From contig JAKPQL010000063.1 in NCBI GenBank assembly GCA_029547045.1, forward strand, positions 1-64,000: a stretch of DNA of 64,000 bases. Reading direction: 5' to 3'. Positions 1-8,397 of this stretch are shown piece after piece. The DNA comes from Deltaproteobacteria bacterium. GTDB taxonomy: Bacteria; Desulfobacterota; Desulfomonilia; UBA1062. The notes beneath the pieces were generated by a model. The model searched no databases. It saw nothing but the letters and a program-made list of their open reading frames with translations, and had not been told where the DNA came from. The stretch's first letter is position 1; every line of letters starts with the position of its first letter. A program made the translations under genes and the position numbers.

Positions 1-1058
1 ACGAAGTCGACGGAGCGCATCACGTCCTCGGGGGTGTCGCCGGGCAGGCCCACCATCACGTCCACCATGACGTGAATGCCGGCCGATCTCAAGAGGTGCG
101 CTCCCCTGATGAAGTCGGGACGCGAGAAGGACCTTCCCACGAAAGCCAGGGCCCTGGGGTTCGTGCTCTGGAGACCCGTCTCGACATGCGCGACACCCGC
201 CCTCACGAGGGCCTCGACGAGAGGCGCCGTGACGTCCTCGGCGTTGAGCTCGCAGCTCAGGCGCATCGAGGGCGTCCTCGTGCGGGCAACTGCTTCGAGC
301 AGGTCCATGAGCCCCGGCCTCCGGGCGAAACAGGGGTCCACGATGGTGACCTCACGTGCGCCCGCCCGTTTCCCCCACTCTATCTCAGCCGCGACCCTGT
401 CCGTGGAGAAGGCCCTCACGACCGGCGCGCTCTTGTGGTAGTGGCAGTAGGAGCACCGCAGGGGACAGCCCCGTACCGTCTCCACGAGCATGCCCCCGCC
501 GGGCGGAATACCCGTGACCCCCGACAGGTACGGAGACGGGATTGCGTCGAGGTCAGTGGCCAGGGCCGGCGGTCCTGTGAGCTCGACCCCGCCGCCACCC
601 TTCAGCACGAGACCCCTGATCCCCCTGAAATCCGTGTGCCCGCCCATGGCTGTGCCGACAAGTTCCGCGAAGGCGAGCTCCCCCTCGCCGCGGACACCCG
701 TGCGAAACGCCGGGTGTGCGCAGAGGGTCTCGTTGTCGGCGTTCACCTCGGGGCCGCCGAACACGAACGTGACCCCGTCCATACGCGACGCGGCCTCCCT
801 GCATATGTGCAGCGTGCGCTCGACGTTCCAGAGGTAGCTGCTGAATCCCACGATGTCGGGCCGGACATCCACGAGCCATTGCACGATCGCCTCGTCTCCC
901 GCGAAGTTTGCCACCTCGGGAGGGCACACCACGACATCCACGCCGAGGCCCGACGCAGCCAGGAACGAGGCGAGGTAGCCGGGCGCCAGCGGGACGTTCT
1001 CCTGCGAATAGACGTAGTCGTGGGACTGCAGGGGAAGCTGGACGAGGACCACTCTCAT
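1..1058 (-). CDS. B12-binding-domain radical SAM protein (3' end outside window)
   Basis: The protein reads from ATG at 1058 down to the window edge, so its C-terminus is missing. The N-terminal ~150 residues (MRVVLVQLPLQSHDYVYSQE..., then PDIVGFSSYLWN and FGGPEVNAD) have the Rossmann-like layout of a cobalamin-binding domain. A radical SAM core follows, with CPLRCSYC supplying the CxxxCxxC [4Fe-4S] motif and GLPGDTPEDV near the visible end. Proteins of this architecture (BchE/P-methylase group) do radical methylations, cyclisations or unknown chemistry; the substrate cannot be read from the sequence. It lies just downstream of the sensor-like membrane protein gene (64 bases) and is probably co-transcribed with it. 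The other B12 radical SAM protein, at 18394, is not adjacent and looks only distantly similar. Confidence 0.85.
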   Translation of the reverse strand, partial: MRVVLVQLPLQSHDYVYSQENVPLAPGYLASFLAASGLGVDVVVCPPEVANFAGDEAIVQWLVDVRPDIVGFSSYLWNVERTLHICREAASRMDGVTFVFGGPEVNADNETLCAHPAFRTGVRGEGELAFAELVGTAMGGHTDFRGIRGLVLKGGGGVELTGPPALATDLDAIPSPYLSGVTGIPPGGGMLVETVRGCPLRCSYCHYHKSAPVVRAFSTDRVAAEIEWGKRAGAREVTIVDPCFARRPGLMDLLEAVARTRTPSMRLSCELNAEDVTAPLVEALVRAGVAHVETGLQSTNPRALAFVGRSFSRPDFIRGAHLLRSAGIHVMVDVMVGLPGDTPEDVMRSVDF

Positions 1059-1122
1059 GACGCCTGCATCCCCGCATGCATAAAGGCCGCGATCCCGCCT
1101 TTCGGGTTCTTCGTGCGCATTG

Positions 1123-2142
1123 TCAGATCTTGATATCCGGGTAGAGCCTCTTGAGGCAGTCCGGGCATATGCCGTGGGTGAACTCGGTCCCGGCATGCTC
1201 GTGGAGATACCGCTCGAGCTGGTTCCAGTAGCCCTTGTCGTCACGTATCTTCTTGCAGGAGGAACAGATGGGTATGAGGCCGCTCAGCACCTTTACCTTG
1301 GCGAGAGCCTCCTCCAGCTCCCTGTTTTTCGCGCTCAGGGTTTCCTCCACGCGCCTGCGTTCTCGAAGCTCCTCCCTCAGCCTGTCGTTGGCCGCCTTGA
1401 GTTCCAGGGTACGTATCGAGACGAGTTCCTCGAGGTGGTCCCGGTGTTTCTTGAGCTCCGCGTTCATTCTCGACAGGCGCGAGGCTGTCCCCCTGAGGAA
1501 ATGGCCGATGAGAACGATGAAAGGAACCGAACAGGCGAGGAAAAACAGGGCGGTCAGGACCGATTCGACCAGGGTGGTTTTCTTCAACGCATCGAGACGA
1601 CCGGTCTCGTAGTCCGCACAGGCAAGGTAACGCCGCCCCCCGGGCGAGATCTCGGGCACGGCGATGGACCGGAACGACCCCCATTGGTCCGAGTAGTTCA
1701 CATACACGATCGTGTTCTGCCTGTACGCCCTCACGAACTCTTCGGGGATGTCAGCGTACGGGTAGAAATACCACGACCTGCGCTGCCTCGCTTCCTCCTC
1801 GCTCACGGTCGGGGCAGAGAAGTAGAATTTCCCGTCCTTCTCCACGACGGTGTAGATCCACTTGAACTCTGTCTGACGACAGAAATCGCTGATCTTCTTT
1901 CTGTTTGCGAGCTCCTCCTCGTAGGAGATGGACGTTTCGTCCACGGCACGATCGTGAAAGTCTTCAGCCAGCATGTACTTGAGGCTTCGCGCTGTCACGA
2001 GCATGCGCCTGTCGATCTCCGTGAGCATGCGGGATGTCTTCTGGTTGTTCGACCATATCGCGTAGGCGATGACTGCCGACGCATAGAAGGCGAGGCACGC
2101 GAGTCCATAGACCACGTATCTCACAATATTCCGATCGCGCAT
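1123..2142 (-). CDS. Membrane-anchored sensor-like protein with C-terminal Cys-rich module
   Basis: 339 aa. A TM helix at about residues 7-30 and a second near 190-212 flank an extracytoplasmic domain of about 160 residues, whose HDRAVDETSISYEEELANRKKIS and FKWIYTVVEKDGKFYF stretches resemble dCache/PAS-like sensor folds. After TM2 comes a long charged heptad-rich coiled coil. The C-terminus carries IPICSSCKKIRDDKGYW...HGICPDC, a C-x2-C ... C-x2-C module that I recognise from the ends of many delta-proteobacterial PAS/GAF and response-regulator proteins; its function is unknown. No histidine kinase, GGDEF or methyl-accepting domain is present, so output is unclear. The start at 2142 (MRDRNIVRY) fits the TM helix; the open frame extends far upstream without coding character. 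A related module occurs in the gene at 22490. Confidence 0.75.
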   Translation of the reverse strand: MRDRNIVRYVVYGLACLAFYASAVIAYAIWSNNQKTSRMLTEIDRRMLVTARSLKYMLAEDFHDRAVDETSISYEEELANRKKISDFCRQTEFKWIYTVVEKDGKFYFSAPTVSEEEARQRRSWYFYPYADIPEEFVRAYRQNTIVYVNYSDQWGSFRSIAVPEISPGGRRYLACADYETGRLDALKKTTLVESVLTALFFLACSVPFIVLIGHFLRGTASRLSRMNAELKKHRDHLEELVSIRTLELKAANDRLREELRERRRVEETLSAKNRELEEALAKVKVLSGLIPICSSCKKIRDDKGYWNQLERYLHEHAGTEFTHGICPDCLKRLYPDIKI

Positions 2143-2318
2143 GACGACCTCCGGACCACATGTGATGGTGACAGGCCGGGTGAGACACCGCTGGTCATAC
2201 ACCATGCCGGCTGCGTGGTAAAGCTCCCGCATGCGCATGAACCCGGGGCCGCCTGTGTGTTGCGAGCTGGGACACCTCCCCTGCGTGCGCCCGGCGGCGC
2301 CCCGGCCGGACCCGCATT

Positions 2319-3119
2319 TTACTGGTAGCTGTGGAGCCCCGGGAGGTAATTGACGCCGAAATACGTGAAAAGGACGCTGGCTAGCCCGATACCGAGCATG
2401 AGGGCGATCCTGCCCGTGGCCCCGGGAGCGCGTACGCGCACGTGGAGGGCGGTGGTGTAGATGAGCCAGGTGATCAGCGCCCAGGTTTCCTTGGGGTCCC
2501 ACCCCCAGTACCTTCCCCAGGCCATGTGGGCCCACAGAGACCCCGTGACGATGCCCACGGAGAAGAGAACGTAGCCGGTCTTCAGGCTCACATCGAGCAT
2601 GGCCGCCTCGGGCTGGGCGCCGCGGGAGGACCGTGCCCTGCGCGCAACCGTGAACCCGGACACCGACGCGAGCACGAACGCCGCATACCCCATGAAACAC
2701 GTCACCACATGGATCACGAGCCAGTCGCTCTTGAGAGCCGGGATCAGGGGCCTGATGGCTGGATCGACCGAGCCGGAGAACGAGGCGTACGCCAGCAGCA
2801 GGCATGCGACGAGCACCACGCTCGCCCATGCCTCTGACCGTGCCCTGCCCCGCCCGATGACAACGGCGAGGAACACGACGGACCAGGAAAAGAAGACGAG
2901 GGACTCGTAGAAGTTGGAGAGGGGTGCATGGCCGGCGCCGGCGAGGTAGGTCTCGACCCAGCGTAGGGCGATGCCCGCCGTGTGGAGCACAAGGCCCGCC
3001 ACCGCCACGGCCACGCCGGCCTTCCCGACGGCCTTCTTCCGCGCGGCGCTCGCGACCACGAACAGGGCGAACGCCGCGACGTACACGACTGCCGCCGTGG
3101 ACAGGACACGGGTGTTCAC
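2319..3119 (-). CDS. resC: System II cytochrome c biogenesis protein ResC/CcsA (haem handling)
   Basis: 266 aa, highly hydrophobic with about eight TM segments. The signature tryptophan-rich haem-handling motif WGWDPKETWALITWLIY is at about residues 203-220, and conserved His residues (for example LVIHVVTCFMGYAAF) fit the periplasmic haem ligands. In system II this protein pairs with ResB to export haem and ligate it to CxxCH apocytochromes at the outer face of the inner membrane. Its ATG overlaps the resB stop by four bases (3116-3119), indicating translational coupling. The naming varies: some databases call this family CcsB. Length is typical of the short ResC form. Confidence 0.93.
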   Translation of the reverse strand: MNTRVLSTAAVVYVAAFALFVVASAARKKAVGKAGVAVAVAGLVLHTAGIALRWVETYLAGAGHAPLSNFYESLVFFSWSVVFLAVVIGRGRARSEAWASVVLVACLLLAYASFSGSVDPAIRPLIPALKSDWLVIHVVTCFMGYAAFVLASVSGFTVARRARSSRGAQPEAAMLDVSLKTGYVLFSVGIVTGSLWAHMAWGRYWGWDPKETWALITWLIYTTALHVRVRAPGATGRIALMLGIGLASVLFTYFGVNYLPGLHSYQ

Positions 3120-4459
3120 GACCTGCCTCCCCCACCCTCTTTCAGCACACGCAGGAGGCCGTCATCGACGGGGACGGCAGAGCCGTTGACCGTGCGGGAG
3201 ACGACCGCTGTCCGGATGGCCGGCGCGGCCGTGTCGATCCTCACCGTGACGCGCTCGTGGACCACGAGGAATCCCAGTCCGATCCCTGCGAGGAAGAGGC
3301 ATGCTCCCGTTGCCACCAGCCAGACGCCCGGGTCCCGGTTCACGCCGAGAACGGTGATGTAGGAGGGACGAATGCCTTCGAGCACGAAGGTGTACCCGGG
3401 GTACCGGGAGGGGTCGAACCGCCTCACGCTCCGGGTGATACCCGGGTGGACGGACTCGATGCGCTCGATCCTGCCGAAGAGCCAGAGGTCGTCCTCCTCG
3501 TCTCCCCCCACAGGGACAAGCCTCACGCAGGGGCCCATGCGCATCATGTCCTGCTCAACGCGCACCACCCGGACCCTCAGGACCCCGTCGACGTCTACGA
3601 CGGAGCCCTCGCCGACCGTGAAGCGCCTCGCCCCGCGTGGCCCCATCACGGCAATCACCGCCTCATGCGTCTCGTCGAAGCCGCTCAGGGAGAACAGGAT
3701 CCCCTCGACGAGCACGGGGTGGTTGACCCGGAGAACCCTGCGGACTGGTCGGCGACCGTCCTTCACGAAAGAGACCTCGGCACTGTACTCCCTGGGCATG
3801 CCGTCCGGGTAGCGTTCCACCGAGAACCCCTCGCTCCTGACGCCGAAGCCCAGGGGCATGACCGTCCCGCCCAGAAGCGTGGCCGCGCTCTTCATTCCGC
3901 CCTCGGTGAGGGCGATGGTCCCCTTGAAACCCGCAAACGCCAGCAGGGCGCCCGCCACCACGAGCACCACGCCGCCGTGGATTGCATACGGCGCCAAGCG
4001 CCTGATCCGACCACGCTCGCACACGGCCACGAGGCCGTCCCTGTCGTGCCTTGCGTCGATGCGGTATGCAGGCGGCAGAATCTTTCTCAGGGAGTCCACC
4101 ACGGGCGGCGTCCCGCTTCCCGCCACGGGGATCACGCGGCCGCTCACGGCCGACACCGCACCCGTGCGGCGCGCACTGAACCGGAAGACCATGCACGCCA
4201 CGCACGACACCGCGAGGAACACCGACGCCCCCAGAAACCACAGGGAATGGAACACATCCCTCAGGCTCACGGACATCACCGCCCGCACGGGGATGGCGAG
4301 ACCGTCTCCCGGCCTGTACGGGGTCTGGGGAATGACGGTGGCGGCCACACACAGAACGGCGAGCAGAAGGAGGAACGCCTCGGTGACCCTGACTGACACG
4401 AGCACCCGTATCAGCCGGGCCCGCCAGGAGCCCTTTGTCTCCACCGCCCCCTGCCGCAT
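3116..4459 (-). CDS. resB: System II cytochrome c biogenesis protein ResB
   Basis: 447 aa. Three N-terminal TM helices (VTEAFLLLLAVLCVAATVIPQ; DVFHSLWFLGASVFLAVSCVACMVF; YAIHGGVVLVVAGALLAFAGF), a large periplasmic domain, and a last TM helix (VWLVATGACLFLAGIGLGFLVVH) match the ResB family. ResB partners ResC to deliver haem and chaperone apocytochromes. ATG 4459 is chosen because GGAGGT sits nine bases upstream; a longer frame back to 4525 lacks a ribosome site and is Cys/Arg-rich. The pair implies that this organism matures multihaem or other c-type cytochromes. It sits directly downstream of the glycyl-radical activase, although a gap of about 130 bases separates them. Confidence 0.9.
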   Translation of the reverse strand: MRQGAVETKGSWRARLIRVLVSVRVTEAFLLLLAVLCVAATVIPQTPYRPGDGLAIPVRAVMSVSLRDVFHSLWFLGASVFLAVSCVACMVFRFSARRTGAVSAVSGRVIPVAGSGTPPVVDSLRKILPPAYRIDARHDRDGLVAVCERGRIRRLAPYAIHGGVVLVVAGALLAFAGFKGTIALTEGGMKSAATLLGGTVMPLGFGVRSEGFSVERYPDGMPREYSAEVSFVKDGRRPVRRVLRVNHPVLVEGILFSLSGFDETHEAVIAVMGPRGARRFTVGEGSVVDVDGVLRVRVVRVEQDMMRMGPCVRLVPVGGDEEDDLWLFGRIERIESVHPGITRSVRRFDPSRYPGYTFVLEGIRPSYITVLGVNRDPGVWLVATGACLFLAGIGLGFLVVHERVTVRIDTAAPAIRTAVVSRTVNGSAVPVDDGLLRVLKEGGGGRS

Positions 4460-4589
4460 GAAACCGCACCTCCGCAGACGGCCGACCCCACTGTGGGAAT
4501 GTTGCGCCGGCCTGCATCTGCCCACCTATACCATCCATCATGCGATGCGGCCAAGGGGGACGATCATGACTCGGGCGGCGCCGGTCCCC

Positions 4590-5507
4590 TCATGATTTCT
4601 CGAACGTGACGAAACCGTTGAGACAGGCGTAGCGCTCCCGGAGCCGTTCCAGCTCGCCGGGCCCGAACTCCCTGAACGCGCCGTAGGGGTCTACGAGGCC
4701 GAGCCGTTCGTACTTGTGCTCGCCCCAGCGGTGCAGGGGGAGGAAGCAGCATCTCTGGGCTCCGACATCCCGGGCAAGCGCCACTATCGCGTCGGTGACC
4801 CCGGGGTCGTCGTTGAACCCCGGAATCAGGGGCGTGCGGGTCCAGATGACCGTCCGGCCCCCGAGCCTCTGCAGGTTTTCAAGGATGAGCGTGTTGTCCA
4901 TGCCGGTGGCCGCCCTGTGGCGGCCGGCATCGACGTGCTTGACGTCGTAGAGAACCATGTCCGTGTGGGGCAGGACAGACTCCAGGGCCTCCCAGGGGGC
5001 GCAGCCTGTCGTGTCGATGGCCGTGTGGATCCCGGCATCGTGAACGAGGGCAAGGATGCGGCGGGCGAACTCGTGCTGGTACAGCGGCTCCCCGCCCGAG
5101 AGCGTCACCCCGCCGTGGGTGTTGAAGTAGAAGGCGCTGTCCTTGAGAAGCAGGCGAGCGGCCTGAGCGGCGTCTATCTCGTAGCCGACGGTGCCGACGG
5201 CGCCGTACTCGCACGCCTTCACGCACTCGAGGCAGTCGTCGCAGCGGGAACGCACCAGTGACACACGGCCCGGTTCGACGAGACTCAGCGCTTTCCGCGT
5301 GCAGACTTCGACGCACCGGCCGCACCCGGTGCAGCGCTCGGCAGAGATCTTCACCTGGACCGACGGCGACACGGACTCGGGGTTGGAGCACCACGGGCAC
5401 CTGAGGGGGCACCCCTTGAGGAACAGGGTGGTGCGGATGCCTGGTCCGTCGTGGATGCTGAAGCTCTGGACGTTGAAGACCATGCCCCGTGTCCCGTCGG
5501 ATCTCAT
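4590..5507 (-). CDS. Glycyl-radical enzyme activating enzyme (radical SAM)
   Basis: 305 aa. The radical SAM motif CPLRCPWC places the cluster on C33/C37/C40, and LSGGEPLYQ follows. Two ferredoxin-type [4Fe-4S] sites are inserted between (CTGCGRCVEVC and CDDCLECVKAC, about residues 60-105), which is the layout of activases for non-PFL glycyl-radical enzymes (BssD, HpdA, CutD type). The FSIHDGPGIRTTLFLKGCPL opening is diagnostic. It should abstract hydrogen from the conserved glycine of a partner, almost certainly the neighbouring enzyme 78 bases upstream at 5586. GGGAGGGG lies about six bases before ATG 5507. The family assignment is secure; partner specificity is inferred from adjacency. Confidence 0.95.
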   Translation of the reverse strand: MRSDGTRGMVFNVQSFSIHDGPGIRTTLFLKGCPLRCPWCSNPESVSPSVQVKISAERCTGCGRCVEVCTRKALSLVEPGRVSLVRSRCDDCLECVKACEYGAVGTVGYEIDAAQAARLLLKDSAFYFNTHGGVTLSGGEPLYQHEFARRILALVHDAGIHTAIDTTGCAPWEALESVLPHTDMVLYDVKHVDAGRHRAATGMDNTLILENLQRLGGRTVIWTRTPLIPGFNDDPGVTDAIVALARDVGAQRCCFLPLHRWGEHKYERLGLVDPYGAFREFGPGELERLRERYACLNGFVTFEKS

Positions 5508-5585
5508 GCCCAGCCCCTCCCGCGCAGGCGGGTAATCCCGCGGCGCGACCCCGGGGCCTGCCGCCGGGACCCCCGCCGCACCATA

Positions 5586-7979
5586 TCAGAAGCACTGTTC
5601 GGTGCGCCTGATGATCTCGTCTTGCATGCGGTTGTCCAGGTCGATGAAGTAGGCCGAGTACCCGGCGACCCTCACGATGAGGTCACGGTATCGCTCGGGG
5701 TGTGCCTTGGCGTCGAGCAGCGTGTTCTTGTCCACACAGTTGAACTGCACGTGGTGGATGTCCAGGTCCTTGAGCGTCCTGAGATAGCCTTCCATGACGT
5801 CATAGTGGTCGGGTTCGAAGAACGTGGGCATGAATTTCTGGTTGAGCAGGAAGTTCCCCGTCTCCAGGGGGTGCACCTTGGCCACGGAGCGGATGGTGGC
5901 GGTTGGCCCGGATGTGTCCCTGCCCTGGACCGGCGATATGCTCCCGTCGTGGAAGGGCTCGCCCGCTTTGCGGCCGTCGAACGTGGCGGGCAGGATCATG
6001 CCCGCGCCGATGGGGGCGGACGCCGTTGTGCCGTCGAGAATGTAGGGCTTGCCGTAGATGTCGGTCCACCTGTCGCACTCGCGGCGCACGACGCGCATGA
6101 TCTCCCGGCTCAGCGAGTCCACGTCGTCGTTGTCGTTGCCGAACTTCGGGGTCTCCGTCTCGATCATCCTGCGTATCCGCTCGAACTCACCCTCGTAGTT
6201 GTTCCGCACGGCCTCCACGTACTCCTCGAGGGTGATCTTCCCCTCGTCGAACACGAGCTTCTTGATGGCGGCAAGACCGTCGGCCGCGTTGTTGCAGCCG
6301 AAGACCAGGTGGTGCCGCAGGCCCAGGTATTCCCAGTCGCGCATGTCGCACCCCTTCTCGATGTTGCCGTCGAGGAGGGCTGAGAGGAAGGGCCTCGGGA
6401 TGTACTCCTTCATGAGCACGTCGGCGATGTTCGCGATGATGCCGAGTGTCTCGGCGGCGAACTGCACCTGCCTGCAGAATGCGTCCCATACGTCTTCGAA
6501 GGTTTTGAGCTCGTGCAGGGGCGGCGTCTTCGCGCCCACCACCTTGGCGCCGAACCTTCCCTCGTCGAGCGCCAGGTTCAGGCACATGGGAAGGACGAGC
6601 CCGCCGCTGTGGCCGGCCCGGTAGTGGCAGTTCTTGCCGGGGATCACGGGCTGCATGCAGTTGTTGATGGAATAGAGCCGCGCCTCCTCGATGGGGCACC
6701 CAAGGCCCACGAGCCTCGGGATGTTCACGTTGTCGTTGAACACCGCCGGCTGGGCGCAGCCGGTCCGGACACACCGGAATATTGCCCTGTAGAGATCCTT
6801 CGGCGTGCCGTCGTGGATGCGCACCGCGATCTGGGGGGCGATGGTCTGGAGTTCGCCCGTCACCTCGAGGGCCATGTAGGTCATGTCGTTGGTGATGTCC
6901 GCCCCGGTCTCGTCGACCCCCCCGAGGGTGATGGTCTGGAATCCGAGGCCGCCGCCGCCGTTGTTCACCCACTGGGGCGGCTGGACGTAGCCTCCCTCCT
7001 GCATCTTCACCCACACCGCCTCCACGAGTTCCCTTGCCTGTTCCCTGCTGAGGGCGCCGTCACGGATGTCCTTCTCGAGATACGGGCCCATGATCTTGTC
7101 GAAGCGGATGCCGTTGCCCACCTGGGGCTGGTCGATGTAGTTGATGATGAACGTGATGAAGATGAAGCACTGGAGAGCCTCGTGGAGGTTGCGGGCAGGC
7201 CCCGCCGGCACCTGCCGGCAGGTCTCGATCATCCGGTCGAGCTCGGCCAGGCGCTTTTTGTCCTTCACCTTCCTCTTTCCCTCGACGAGCATGTCCGCGT
7301 AACGCCTGCCCCACCTGGCGGCGGCCTCCGTCGAGATCTTCATGGCATTCAGCTCGTCGATCATCTTCATGCGCTTCTCCATGGGTATGGAGAGGTCGGC
7401 GAGAACGCCTTCCAGCTTCGTCTCGATCTCGTGGAGGATCCCGTCGAGGCCCACGCTGAGGATCTTCTCGTAGTTGGGCGTCGAGATTTCCCACTGCCAC
7501 ATCCACCCGCCCGTGATGAAGTCGCCGATGCGCCAGGCTCGTCCGGGCGGGATGTAGTCACGCTCGCGGCCGTGGATGGAGAAGCTCTTCCAGTACTCGT
7601 TGATCTCGAAGAGCTCCTTCCTCCCTGCCTCGTCGAGCATGGCAGAATAATCGGGACGCGTCGTCACGGCCTTCTCGAGCCACCTCCAGTAGAGCTCCGG
7701 GTAGGTCGGGACCGCCTGGTGGGAGCTCGCATAGCAGCCCACGACAAGCTCGCCGTCACGCGTGAACAGGGTCATGGAGTCGAGAACGGCCGCCAGTCCC
7801 TTGGCCCTCCTGATACACATGGGTTCGCCATCCGTCTTCCTGAAGACGTCCGTCATGATGCGCGCGCGCTCGAGGCAGATCCTGAGCCCCTCGCGGACCG
7901 CGCGCCTGTCCGCAATCCTGCCCAGCGACTTGATGCACGTCTCGTCCCTCAGAACCTTGTTCCTCATTGTACATGCCAT
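5586..7979 (-). CDS. Glycyl-radical enzyme of unassigned substrate (PFL/decarboxylase/lyase superfamily)
   Basis: 797 aa, usual length for the superfamily. The C-terminal glycyl-radical loop is RVAGYSAYF, with Gly773 as radical site. The thiyl Cys is Cys441 in SINNCMQPVIPG. The Glu that follows the Cys in dehydratase and C-N/C-S lyase members (GCVE) is here Gln (NCMQ), so it is not a simple diol dehydratase, choline lyase or hydroxyproline dehydratase. It is also not PFL, which uses two adjacent cysteines. ATG 7979 (MACTMRNKV) is chosen because a GGGGGG-rich ribosome site precedes it; the open frame continues upstream but loses coding character. The activase is 78 bases downstream and the 2-hydroxyacyl-CoA dehydratase-like pair lies 418 bases upstream on the same strand. 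The substrate could be an aromatic acid or a fumarate-addition substrate; neither is shown by sequence. Confidence 0.93.
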   Translation of the reverse strand: MACTMRNKVLRDETCIKSLGRIADRRAVREGLRICLERARIMTDVFRKTDGEPMCIRRAKGLAAVLDSMTLFTRDGELVVGCYASSHQAVPTYPELYWRWLEKAVTTRPDYSAMLDEAGRKELFEINEYWKSFSIHGRERDYIPPGRAWRIGDFITGGWMWQWEISTPNYEKILSVGLDGILHEIETKLEGVLADLSIPMEKRMKMIDELNAMKISTEAAARWGRRYADMLVEGKRKVKDKKRLAELDRMIETCRQVPAGPARNLHEALQCFIFITFIINYIDQPQVGNGIRFDKIMGPYLEKDIRDGALSREQARELVEAVWVKMQEGGYVQPPQWVNNGGGGLGFQTITLGGVDETGADITNDMTYMALEVTGELQTIAPQIAVRIHDGTPKDLYRAIFRCVRTGCAQPAVFNDNVNIPRLVGLGCPIEEARLYSINNCMQPVIPGKNCHYRAGHSGGLVLPMCLNLALDEGRFGAKVVGAKTPPLHELKTFEDVWDAFCRQVQFAAETLGIIANIADVLMKEYIPRPFLSALLDGNIEKGCDMRDWEYLGLRHHLVFGCNNAADGLAAIKKLVFDEGKITLEEYVEAVRNNYEGEFERIRRMIETETPKFGNDNDDVDSLSREIMRVVRRECDRWTDIYGKPYILDGTTASAPIGAGMILPATFDGRKAGEPFHDGSISPVQGRDTSGPTATIRSVAKVHPLETGNFLLNQKFMPTFFEPDHYDVMEGYLRTLKDLDIHHVQFNCVDKNTLLDAKAHPERYRDLIVRVAGYSAYFIDLDNRMQDEIIRRTEQCF

Positions 7980-8397
7980 GTCTCGTCCCCCCTCTCCGTT
8001 CATCCGCCCGGCACGGTCCGTGGCACGCAGTCCGGCCGGACACGGGCAGTCCGCGGCGAACCCCCGCAGAGTCCGTCGCGGGGCCGGCGGCCGCGGAATC
8101 CCTCCCATGCGGGTACGCAAGGTTGGTGCCAAGGAGATGATCGCCCTCAGTTGATTGTATTTGCGGTTCTTTTTCCGTCACCGAGCCCAGGGGCGGTTTC
8201 GGGGATGGGTCACGTGTGGCCGCCTGTCGCCTTCGAACACGGCGCACCGCTGCAGCACAAGCTCGTGGTTTCAAGGCGTTGAGGCAATCTTCGGGCGTGT
8301 CCCATCCCTGTCCATTTCCGGGCGGACACGTCGCATGAGTGTCATACAATCTGTCATTGATCGCGGACCGCGCGGTTCGCGGCGCGATGTGACGCCC
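7980..8397. other. 418-base intergenic region upstream of the glycyl-radical enzyme
   Basis: No convincing gene on either strand. It presumably holds the promoter or leader of the glycyl-radical enzyme and the 3' end of the dehydratase-subunit transcript. An almost perfect palindrome at 8362-8381 (centre ACCGCGCGGT, flanked by CGCG arms) lies just after the dehydratase stop codon. It lacks a loop and a U-tract, so it is not a standard intrinsic terminator. I found no riboswitch-like element by eye. Confidence 0.5.

Noticed and set aside
2143-3135. Possible 670-residue read-through joining the sensor-like protein to the resC region on the minus strand.
   Set aside because: The upstream part is out of frame with resC and has no coding character; the protein starts at 2142 with a TM helix.
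2924-4396. Long open frame on the plus strand opposite the ResB gene.
   Set aside because: Composition is Arg/Pro/His-rich without family features; the minus-strand ResB protein accounts for the region.
5586-7979. Identity of the glycyl-radical enzyme as pyruvate formate-lyase, choline TMA-lyase or glycerol dehydratase.
   Set aside because: There is no adjacent Cys pair (PFL) and no GCVE motif (dehydratase/lyase); assignment left open.
8362-8381. Near-palindrome ACCGCGCGGT with CGCG flanks, as a terminator.
   Set aside because: No loop and no T-tract; it may be a protein-binding site, but nothing supports a call.
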